Shown here: piece by piece, positions 1-4,935 of the stretch | How positions within the stretch are numbered: position 1 is the first letter of the stretch | Layout of the letters: each line of letters begins with the position of its first letter | Origin: Phycisphaera sp. | GTDB taxonomy: Bacteria > Planctomycetota > Phycisphaerae > Phycisphaerales > Phycisphaeraceae | DNA: 7,125 nucleotides | Reading direction: 5' to 3' | NCBI GenBank assembly: GCA_029287335.1 | Contig: JARFRI010000324.1 | Span: 1-7,125, forward strand | Translations under genes and position numbers: made by a program | Notes under the pieces: generated by a model | What the model saw: only the letters and a program-made list of their open reading frames with translations | Database searches by the model: none | What the model was told of the DNA's origin: nothing

Positions 1-26
1 GGCTCGGAGATGTGTATAAGAGACAG
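1..26 (+). other. Residual Nextera/Tn5 sequencing adapter (artefact)
   Basis: The first 26 bases match the 3' part of the Illumina Nextera transposase adapter. Bases 8-26 are the 19-bp Tn5 mosaic end (AGATGTGTATAAGAGACAG), and bases 1-7 (GGCTCGG) match the read-2 side of that adapter. This is library-construction sequence left on the contig end, not a natural transposon end. It replaces the 3' part of the minus-strand gene that follows, and any translation across it is meaningless. Confidence 0.97.
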
Positions 27-640
27 GACTTCTTCATCGCGTCGATCCCCTCGGCCGAGACGAACGGGTCGTCGGCACCGTGACAGATCAGGACCTTGGC
101 CTTGATGTTCTTGGCGTCTTGAGGGGTTGGGGCATCGAGCCCGCCATGGAAGCTGACGACGCCGGCGACATCCGCGCCGCTTCGCGCCAGTTCAAGCACG
201 CCCGTGCCGCCGAAGCAGTAGCCGATGGCCGCGATCCGTTTCGGATCAACCTGTGCGACTTTTTTCAACTGATCCAAGCCGAGGTTCAGCCGTTTGCGAA
301 ACAGCTTTCGGTCGTTCTTAAACGTGCCGGACGCTTGGCCCGCTTGCTGCATGTTGGTCGGACTGAAGTCCGTGCCATAGATATCCAATGCGAACGCGAC
401 ATAGCCCAGCTCGGCCAGTTGCTTGGCCCGTCGCTTCTCGTAGTCGGTCAGCCCCATCCATTGGTGGACGATCAGCACGGCCGGCGATGCGTTGCTGTCG
501 TGATGCTTCTCGCTGTCCCATGCCAAGTACCCGGTCAACGTCGTCTCACCATCTTGATAGACGACTTCTTTGGTTTCAATCTCGGCCAGTGCAGACGGAA
601 CGAACAGCAGGGCGAGTAATAGGGCAGTGATTTTTTTCAT
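27..640 (-). CDS. Secreted dienelactone hydrolase family protein (3' end missing)
   Basis: This is an alpha/beta hydrolase of the dienelactone hydrolase (DLH) family, read from the ATG at 640-638; 204 complete codons remain before the adapter. Residues 1-19 form a signal peptide: Lys-Lys, a Leu-rich core, then an Ala-Leu-Ala cleavage site before Glu20, so the enzyme is probably periplasmic. The nucleophile elbow is G-Y-C-F-G-G with Cys142. The acid residue is Asp191 in HGADDPFV. The catalytic His, usually about 30 residues later, lies beyond the contig end. The oxyanion-side motif is VHQWMGL at about residue 58, with Gln60 where classical DLH has a Glu. An SD (AAGGA, minus strand, at 653-649) lies 8 bases before the start. 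Family members hydrolyse lactones or esters; the substrate here cannot be told. It is divergent from the Nudix gene and shows no link to the pilus genes. Confidence 0.9.
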
Positions 641-711
641 CTTGAGATTCCTTTTGAGCTATTGTAATCGCTTGCAACTTTCCTCAAAGCATAGGCGGCA
701 ATAGTAGTGCC
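641..711. promoter_or_regulatory. Divergent intergenic promoter region
   Basis: These 71 bases separate two divergent starts and must hold the promoters of both genes unless transcription enters from farther away. For the minus-strand hydrolase, a TACAAT hexamer (plus-strand ATTGTA at 661-666) is a good -10 candidate, one mismatch from TATAAT. It sits just upstream of the gene's SD at 649-653, but its best -35 candidate is poor and badly spaced. I see no convincing promoter for the Nudix gene. The region itself is certain as an intergenic spacer; the promoter element is a guess from consensus similarity. Confidence 0.35.
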
Positions 712-1134
712 ATGGTTGATGATTTTTCCTGCGGCGTGATCCCGTACCGAATCAAAGACGGCGGGCGTGATTTCCTTTTGATCCAGCACAAGGCCGGGCA
801 TTGGTCCTTCCCCAAAGGCCACCCCGACGATGGCGAGACCTACCTCGAAACCGCCCGGCGGGAGTTCGAGGAGGAGACCGGCATCCGCGCGGTCGATATC
901 GACGAGGACACGATCTTCGAAGAAACCTATCTCTTCACCAAGCGCAGCGGCAAGGTCGTGAACAAACGCGTCGTCTACTTTCTGGGACAAGTCGCGGACA
1001 ACCAAAAGGTCACGATGCAGGTGGCCGAGGTGTCGGACTACGCGTGGGGCAGCGCGAAAAAGACCCGCCAACAGTTGAGCTTCGACGAGGGTCGAGCCTT
1101 GCTGGATGAGGTGTTGGCTTATCTGGGTGACTGA
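712..1134 (+). CDS. Nudix hydrolase, Ap4A hydrolase-like
   Basis: The protein is 140 residues, a normal length for a single-domain Nudix hydrolase. A complete Nudix box lies at residues 36-58, fitting G-x5-E-x7-R-E-U-x-E-E-x-G-U: Gly36, Glu42, Arg50-Glu51, Glu54-Glu55, Gly57, Ile58. The glutamates bind the catalytic divalent metal. The preceding segment (S-C-G-V-I-P-Y-R near residue 6, then HWSFPKGH at 30-37) resembles bis(5'-nucleosyl)-tetraphosphatases (NUDT2-like). These cleave Ap4A to ATP and AMP in the cytoplasm and limit stress-related dinucleotides. The exact substrate is inference, because Nudix family members switch substrate easily. No clear SD precedes the ATG at 712; this start places the first beta strand correctly. 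The gene stands alone, divergent from the hydrolase and followed by 480 noncoding bases. Confidence 0.92.
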   Translation: MVDDFSCGVIPYRIKDGGRDFLLIQHKAGHWSFPKGHPDDGETYLETARREFEEETGIRAVDIDEDTIFEETYLFTKRSGKVVNKRVVYFLGQVADNQKVTMQVAEVSDYAWGSAKKTRQQLSFDEGRALLDEVLAYLGD

Positions 1135-1144
1135 GCGGGTCTGT

Positions 1145-1258
1145 TAAGACTTTTTGACGCCAAGAAGCCAAGGGGGCCAGGACAGAGGTAGCCCATGCCT
1201 TGTTGTCTTGCTTGGCACGCTTGGCTTCTTGGCGTTAAAAAACAACCCTGTAAGACTT
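1145..1258. repeat. Palindromic MITE/REP-like element with flanking 8-bp direct repeats
   Basis: A perfect 16-bp inverted repeat (1157-1172 with 1220-1235, core CGCCAAGAAGCCAAG) extends outward by a G-T pair and five A-T pairs to 1151/1241. The 47-base interior can pair further, for example AGGACA with TGTCTT. The octamer TAAGACTT occurs on both sides (1145-1152 and 1251-1258), within the slightly longer near-match CTGT(T)AAGACTT. This looks like a target-site duplication around a roughly 98-base insertion. Against a simple terminator, the T-run lies upstream of the stem and the A-run downstream, so neither strand has the hairpin-then-U-run order. It contains no coding region. The palindrome is seen directly; mobility is inference. 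Confidence 0.6.
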
Positions 1259-1279
1259 GTAACGATTCTGCCGCGTAAT

Positions 1280-1395
1280 TCAAGTGGCAACACGCTCGAT
1301 GGTGCGCTTTTGGTTTGCTTTTCGGGCCGTTGTATTCGTTGTTAATCGTGCTGATCGTCGCAGACGGAACAGTGAAATGTTCAGTTGCCACTTGA
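1280..1395 (+). repeat. Long-range 12-bp inverted repeat upstream of the pilin gene
   Basis: Bases 1280-1291 (TCAAGTGGCAAC) are perfectly complementary to 1384-1395, enclosing 92 bases. Inside, GAACA (1367-1371) and TGTTC (1378-1382) form a small nested hairpin. The right arm overlaps another possible pairing partner (1378-1386 with 1435-1443), so the two helices cannot form fully at once. In RNA this could be one state of a switching leader. In DNA it could simply be a remnant repeat. No gene lies within it. Confidence 0.5.
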
Positions 1396-1578
1396 TGCTC
1401 AAGGCCCGTTAAGTCCCTGAGTATCGGGCACGATAACTGAACAGTGCAGTAAGCGCGAGTTCGGCCGCCCCCGCGACAGATTCAAGGGAGCAGGCCCCTG
1501 GATGCGAGCGAAGTTGCTTGCGGGGGTAGCCGAAAGCGCGCTGGCGTGTTGTTACGGGACTCGTTGTCCCGGCACGCC
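1378..1578 (+). promoter_or_regulatory. Candidate structured RNA leader of the pilin gene
   Basis: Read as RNA, this stretch folds into three successive domains. Domain 1: 1378-1386 pairs with 1435-1443 (9 bp, perfect) and encloses a GCCCG/CGGGC hairpin at 1404-1408/1425-1429. Domain 2: 1452-1474 pairs with 1520-1542 as 6, 6 and 7 bp separated by two symmetric 2x2 internal loops, capped by smaller hairpins. Domain 3: 1543-1548 with 1573-1578 (GGCGTG/CACGCC) and 1555-1560 with 1566-1571 (CGGGAC/GTCCCG). It ends 22 bases before the pilin SD. I find no reading frame with protein character in it. I do not recognise a riboswitch class; the string GCGGGGGTAGCCGA near 1520 only loosely resembles the 3' part of c-di-GMP-I riboswitches, and their 5' core is absent. 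It could instead be an independent small RNA. Transcription is inferred, and no promoter was identified. Confidence 0.5.
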
Positions 1579-1592
1579 GAAAGTTTAGTTCA

Positions 1593-1607
1593 CTCATATG
1601 AGGAGAG
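1593..1607 (+). promoter_or_regulatory. Pilin ribosome binding site and overlapping palindrome
   Basis: AGGAGAG at 1601-1607 is a strong SD seven bases before the ATG at 1615. It decides the start, because an in-frame reading could otherwise extend upstream to 1546, into the folded leader. The perfect 10-bp palindrome CTCATATGAG (1593-1602) overlaps the first two SD bases, so pairing there could partly mask the site. Confidence 0.8.
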
Positions 1608-1614
1608 TTTTATC

Positions 1615-2127
1615 ATGCATGCACGCAAAATGGTTCGCAAGGGCTTCACGCTAGTTGAAATCCTGATCGTCGTCGTCATTCTCGGCATCCTTGCCGCGAT
1701 TGTCATCCCCCAGTTCACTAACGCTTCGACGGCCGCCAAGGCCTCGTCCGTGCTGAGCCAGCTCCAGACCCTGCGTAGTCAGGTCGAGCTGTACAAAAAC
1801 CAGCACAACAACGAGTACCCCACCTCCGACGGCACGCTGACCGGTACGTGGACCTGGACCAAGATGACCAACAAGACAGACATTGATGGCGTCGAAGGCA
1901 CCACCGCTGGTGAGCACATCTATGGCCCCTACATGCAACAGGCGCCAAAGAACCCGTTCGTGACCAGCACCGGTAATGCAAACACCGCTCTTGGTACGGC
2001 AGTCGACGGCTCAGTCGGCTGGGTGATCAACACCACCACCGGTGTCATCCGCGCCGCCGTTCCTACCGCGATCTCCAACGAGCAAAACATGGACGACGTC
2101 AACGACGTTGTTGAGTTCGGCTCGTAA
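1615..2127 (+). CDS. Type IV pilin-like protein (prepilin), probable major pilin
   Basis: This is a 170-residue prepilin with a class III signal: a short basic leader (residues 1-10, M-H-A-R-K-M-V-R-K-G), cleavage after Gly10, and mature start Phe11-Thr-Leu-Val-Glu15 with the conserved Glu at +5. Residues 11-34 are the hydrophobic helix that anchors in the inner membrane before assembly and packs the filament core. An amphipathic helix continues to about residue 62 (LQTLRSQVELYKNQH). The globular part is Thr/Asn-rich and contains GPYMQQAPKNPF (104-115) and GWVINTTTGVIRA, a pattern I associate with planctomycete pilins and GspG-like pseudopilins. It has no cysteines, so there is no disulfide-closed D-region. 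The strong SD, long leader and downstream terminator suggest a separately regulated, highly expressed gene. Whether it builds a true pilus or a secretion pseudopilus is open; the adjacent separate pilM and pilN genes favour a pilus. Confidence 0.92.
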   Translation: MHARKMVRKGFTLVEILIVVVILGILAAIVIPQFTNASTAAKASSVLSQLQTLRSQVELYKNQHNNEYPTSDGTLTGTWTWTKMTNKTDIDGVEGTTAGEHIYGPYMQQAPKNPFVTSTGNANTALGTAVDGSVGWVINTTTGVIRAAVPTAISNEQNMDDVNDVVEFGS

Positions 2128-2157
2128 ACCGATCGCTCGGTATTGAATCAAAACCAA

Positions 2158-2187
2158 CGCAGCCGAGGCCCACACGCCTCGGCTGCG
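2158..2187 (+). terminator. Hairpin terminator after the pilin gene
   Basis: A perfect 12-bp, GC-rich stem (2158-2169 with 2176-2187) closes a 6-base loop 30 bases after the pilin stop codon. It is followed by the moderately T-rich CTTCGTTAT rather than a full U-run, so termination may be partial. A smaller hairpin, ACCGA/TCGGT (2128-2132/2137-2141), lies between the stop and this stem. The position fits a transcript end that keeps most transcription within the pilin gene. Confidence 0.75.
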
Positions 2188-2228
2188 CTTCGTTATACGG
2201 ACGGTGCTTCTCGAAAAACAGGTGAACC

Positions 2229-2301
2229 GTTAGCCGGCGGGCTTGTCCCGCCGATCGACACGCCTCATCTAACCAGCGGCGGGACAAGCCCGCCGGCTAA
2301 C
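2229..2301. repeat. Perfect 25-bp inverted repeat, probable dispersed palindromic repeat
   Basis: Bases 2229-2253 (starting GTTAGCCGGCGGGCTTGTCC) are exactly complementary to 2277-2301, with a 23-base spacer and no mismatch. The arms contain nested GGCGGG/CCCGCC symmetry. No T-run follows on either side, so it is not a standard terminator. Perfect, GC-rich palindromes between genes are typical of REP/MITE-like dispersed repeats, and perfect arms suggest a recent origin or ongoing selection. In a read-through transcript it would form a very stable hairpin between the pilin and the downstream cluster. Confidence 0.75.
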
Positions 2302-2424
2302 AAAGCGATGCAAACAACCTACCGGACCTAAACCCCGCACCCCACACAGTCGATACCACCGATGAACCTAACCCCGGAATGACCCGGAACTGCCCCGGCA
2401 TCAACGCCGAACCTGGACAACACC
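2302..2424 (+). other. Noncoding A+C-rich spacer before the minor operon
   Basis: No gene, hairpin of note or convincing promoter is visible. The plus strand has 40 A, 50 C, 22 G and 11 T in 123 bases, a marked C-over-G and A-over-T bias. RNA from it would be C-rich, G-poor and weakly structured, the kind of sequence that Rho factor can load on. It could therefore be a Rho-dependent attenuation zone behind the pilin terminator, or simply the untranslated leader of the next gene. Confidence 0.3.
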
Positions 2425-2694
2425 ATGACCAACACGAAGTACCTCAACGCCGTTCTGACCGTCATCGCACTACTTCTCGCGCTGAACCTGTGGGTCGGCG
2501 TACACCCCTCGCCCAGCGAGAGCATGAACCCCGAAGGCCAAGCAATCGCCCAAGGCAGCGTCAACGCAGGCCAACAACGCGCCGAAATGATCAAAGAACT
2601 ACAAGGCCTCAAGAGCACCGTCGAATCCATGAGCAAGAAGCTCACCGACGGCTCGATCAAGGTCAAGGTCGAAGGCGACCCGAGCAAAGACTAA
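2425..2694 (+). CDS. Small membrane-anchored protein of unknown function in the pilus cluster
   Basis: The 89-residue product is not one I recognise by family name. A single hydrophobic segment at about residues 8-25 (VLTVIALLLALNLWVG) follows a short polar N-terminus with one Lys, suggesting a signal-anchor with the rest in the periplasm. Residues 27-45 are Pro/Ser/Gly-rich and probably flexible. Residues 50-77 (RAEMIKELQGLKSTVESMSKK) look like a short amphipathic or coiled-coil helix, and the tail is charged. There is no prepilin cleavage motif and no cysteine. The ATG at 2425 lacks a clear SD. It precedes the minor pseudopilin by 48 bases on the same strand, so an accessory role in pilus assembly is plausible from context only. 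Confidence 0.75.
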   Translation: MTNTKYLNAVLTVIALLLALNLWVGVHPSPSESMNPEGQAIAQGSVNAGQQRAEMIKELQGLKSTVESMSKKLTDGSIKVKVEGDPSKD

Positions 2695-2742
2695 GTCATC
2701 TGTCGCACTAGACAGCCGCGATGCTACGAAAAGAAACGACAT

Positions 2743-3279
2743 ATGCCTATAGGCACCACAACCCGACGCCGCAACAAAGCGGGCTACACCCTGATCGAGG
2801 TGCTCGTCACCGTCACGATCATGGGTTTGGCCGCGGCGATCATCGTGCCCAACATGCTGCAGGCAGGGACGCTGGGCGTTCAGGCCGGGGCGCGGATCAT
2901 CATCGCCGACCTGCTCTTTGCGCAGAACGAAGCGATGGCCCAGCAGAGCACCCGTCGCGTTGTGTTTGATACCGACAACAACAGCTACCGCGTCGAAAAA
3001 TACGACAGCGGCGCCACCGCCTGGGTCCTGGAGTACAACCCCTCCAAGGGCATGGGCAACAACCAACAAAACTACGAAGTCGACTTCGAAGAGGACGGCC
3101 GATTCAAGGGCATTGAGATCGTCAGTGCCCAGTTCAATGGCGGCTCGACCATCGAGTTCGACGATCTGGGCAACCCGTCGTCGGGCGGGACCATCGAGCT
3201 TCGCTTTGATGATCATCGTTTTGAGATCAAGGTCGCGCCGTTTACCGGGCGAGTGACCGTCGAGCGGATCACCAGCTAA
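2743..3279 (+). CDS. GspH/FimT-type minor pseudopilin
   Basis: This 178-residue prepilin-like protein has a 14-residue Arg/Lys-rich leader (T-R-R-R-N-K-A-G). Cleavage falls after Gly14, giving mature Tyr15-Thr-Leu-Ile-Glu19. Tyr replaces the usual Phe at +1, while Glu at +5 is kept. Residues 15-39 form the hydrophobic helix. The following region (DLLFAQNEAMAQQSTRRVVF) and the C-terminal strands (TIEFDDLGNPSSGG, then TGRVTVERI) match the GspH/FimT beta fold. Such minor pilins sit at the filament tip and prime assembly; in competence pili FimT-type proteins can bind DNA, which is not shown here. The ATG at 2743 has no clear SD but gives the expected leader length. It is followed by the pilM-like gene after 40 bases. 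Confidence 0.85.
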   Translation: MPIGTTTRRRNKAGYTLIEVLVTVTIMGLAAAIIVPNMLQAGTLGVQAGARIIIADLLFAQNEAMAQQSTRRVVFDTDNNSYRVEKYDSGATAWVLEYNPSKGMGNNQQNYEVDFEEDGRFKGIEIVSAQFNGGSTIEFDDLGNPSSGGTIELRFDDHRFEIKVAPFTGRVTVERITS

Positions 3280-3319
3280 GGACCAGTTTGGGGGGGCCAG
3301 GGAGCCCATAGCCGGCATC

Positions 3320-4267
3320 ATGCCGAAGGGACAAGACGTGTTAGGATTCGGAGGCAAAATCAAGGGCGCAAGCAACCCCATCGGGGTCGCGGTATCGGCG
3401 AAGGACGTGTGCCTGGCTCAGGCCGTGTCCAACGGCTATGTGTTTGAGCGTGAGCCGCTAGCCAACGACGTGTCGATCAGCGACCCGAACTTTCACGCCG
3501 AGACGAAGCGTGCGATCAACGCCGCTCTGCGTCGTAGCAAGTTCGCGGGCAAGCCGGCCGTCAGCGCGTTACCCGCAGAGCTGCTGCGTTATAAGACGCT
3601 GCGTCTTCCCCCGATGCCCGAAGAGGATATGGCTCAGGCCGTGGCTTGGGAGGCGGCCGAGCGTTTCCAACTGACCGAGAACCAATCGCTGCAGCACTAC
3701 CGTGCCGGCCAAGTCAACCAGGGCAACGAAAAGCGCGAGGAGATCATCCTCCTGGCGGCAGAGAACAACGCGGTGTACGACCACGCGGTCGCGGTCAAGC
3801 AGGCGGGCCTGCAGCCGATCGCGATCGATGCAACCGCTGCGGCATTGGCTCGATTACTGGGCAGCGACGATCAAGCCACGCTGACCATCCACCTTGGCCA
3901 AACCACAGCCGAGATCGTCGGCCATCGCGGCGAGCAGGTCATCTTTGATAAGCCCGTCGATGTCACTCGTATCAACGGCGTGATCGACGTGTCAGCCCTG
4001 GCCCGAGAGATCAGCCTTTGCACGCGGTACCTGTCGGTGACCTTCGGCGTACACAAGCCCAACGCAACCTGGCTGGCCGGGCAAGGCGCGACACAGGCGC
4101 TAGCCGAGCAACTCAGTGACGGCCTACACACCACCGTGCAAACCGCCGACCAGTCGCCCGCACTGACCCAACTCAGCTTGCCAAGCGACGACCCGACGCT
4201 GTACTGCGTCGCACTGGGCCTGGCGTCACCACACCGCAACGGCTCGGCCAAGCGAGGTGCGGCATGA
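3320..4267 (+). CDS. pilM: PilM-like cytoplasmic actin-fold assembly protein
   Basis: The 315-residue protein matches the type IV pilus PilM pattern: a short Gly-rich N-terminus, YKTLRLPPMPEEDMAQAVAWEA (91-112), the IILLAAENNAVYDHAVAVKQAGLQP stretch (about 142-166), and the C-terminal LAGQGA (252-257) with CVALGLA (296-302). PilM is a cytoplasmic actin-like protein that binds the N-terminal tail of PilN and connects the motor to the alignment complex. Both phosphate-binding motifs are altered: the usual G-[IV]-D-[IV]-G-S is G-V-A24-V-S26-A, and the second motif has His191 where an Asp is usual. Nucleotide binding may therefore be lost. It is shorter than typical PilM (about 350). The ATG at 3320 has no good SD; an in-frame GTG at 3338, six bases after GAAGGGA, would give the more typical PilM start M-L-G-F-G. 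The stop overlaps the next gene by ATGA. Confidence 0.85.
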   Translation: MPKGQDVLGFGGKIKGASNPIGVAVSAKDVCLAQAVSNGYVFEREPLANDVSISDPNFHAETKRAINAALRRSKFAGKPAVSALPAELLRYKTLRLPPMPEEDMAQAVAWEAAERFQLTENQSLQHYRAGQVNQGNEKREEIILLAAENNAVYDHAVAVKQAGLQPIAIDATAAALARLLGSDDQATLTIHLGQTTAEIVGHRGEQVIFDKPVDVTRINGVIDVSALAREISLCTRYLSVTFGVHKPNATWLAGQGATQALAEQLSDGLHTTVQTADQSPALTQLSLPSDDPTLYCVALGLASPHRNGSAKRGAA

Positions 4268-4935
4268 GCCAGATCAACTTCCTCCCCGAATCGTTTCAGC
4301 GGGCACACCGCCGACAACAGCGCCGGCCCCTGGAGTTCGTCGTCATCGCGGGCACGCTCGTCGCGCTGGCGGGACTATGGCTTTCCACCAGCGGGCCAGA
4401 CACCGCGCTGGCCGACAAAGCCGAGCAGCTCGATCAGAACCTCGACGAAATCGCACAGCTCCGCGGCGAGCAAGACCGGCTCTACCAAGAGCGTTCCGGC
4501 CTGCAACGCAAGCTCATGACCGCGCGGGAAACCTACCAGCCCATCAGCGCGACTCAGGTCATCAGCCGGCTCAGCGCATTGACGCCCGAGCCGATCCGTC
4601 TACTCAATATTGAGGTCGCTGCCCAACGCCCCGCGCCGCAGCCCAAGCCCGAAGCAACCGGCAACAAAAAAATCGTCGGCAGCGCAAAGGCCGACAAGCC
4701 GATCGACCCGAACCTGATGAAGATCACGATCACCGGCCACGCGCCCAGCGACGATCAGCTCGTCACGCTGATCCGGCGGATGGACGCCGACCCGGTGTTT
4801 ACTTCCGTCGCGCTGCGTAGCTCCAAGCAGGACAAGACCAAGACCCACTTCGTTCGGGCGTTCCACCTGGACGTGGTGATCGATCTGGATCGACGCTTTG
4901 TGCATGAGAACGGGGGTGACCAAGATGCGGATTGA
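4264..4935 (+). CDS. pilN: PilN-like inner-membrane alignment protein
   Basis: The 223-residue protein starts with S-Q-I-N-F-L-P at residues 2-8, the conserved PilN cytoplasmic motif (I-N-L-L-P) that docks into PilM. An Arg-rich stretch (RRQQRR) precedes one transmembrane helix at about 23-41. A coiled-coil region follows (50-95, Glu/Gln/Leu/Arg-rich), then a periplasmic domain from about 97 with a Lys/Pro-rich insertion (about 125-150). The C-terminal half (LMKITITGHAPSDDQLVTLI) fits the ferredoxin-like fold that heterodimerises with PilO. The start overlaps the pilM stop as ATGA, and the end overlaps pilO by 11 bases, indicating translational coupling. Length is close to the family norm apart from the insertion. 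Confidence 0.87.
   Translation: MSQINFLPESFQRAHRRQQRRPLEFVVIAGTLVALAGLWLSTSGPDTALADKAEQLDQNLDEIAQLRGEQDRLYQERSGLQRKLMTARETYQPISATQVISRLSALTPEPIRLLNIEVAAQRPAPQPKPEATGNKKIVGSAKADKPIDPNLMKITITGHAPSDDQLVTLIRRMDADPVFTSVALRSSKQDKTKTHFVRAFHLDVVIDLDRRFVHENGGDQDAD

Noticed and set aside
80..619. 179-codon plus-strand open frame
   Set aside because: It is antisense to the dienelactone hydrolase gene, whose nucleophile elbow, Asp motif, signal peptide and SD are all on the minus strand.
1212..1228. Sigma-54-like promoter, TTGGCACG followed by GC
   Set aside because: The GG and GC elements are separated by 8 rather than 10 bases, and the match is created by the palindromic repeat.
1151..1241. Intrinsic terminator for the Nudix gene
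   Set aside because: The T-run precedes and the A-run follows the stem on both strands, opposite to a rho-independent terminator, and flanking direct repeats point to an insertion.
1404..1534. c-di-GMP-I (GEMM) riboswitch
   Set aside because: Only a loose resemblance at GCGGGGGTAGCCGA. The conserved 5' core and the paired GGCAAACC-type element were not found by eye. A covariance-model search would settle it.
1546..1614. Longer N-terminus of the pilin starting at 1546
   Set aside because: It would add 23 residues ahead of a canonical prepilin leader and override a strong SD at 1601-1607; the extension is encoded by hairpin-forming sequence.
2599..3381. 260-codon open frame on the minus strand opposite the minor pseudopilin
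   Set aside because: It lies antisense across two well-supported plus-strand genes, its translation is low-complexity and Arg/Asp/Val/Ala-biased as expected for an antisense frame in GC-rich DNA, and it shows no domain pattern.
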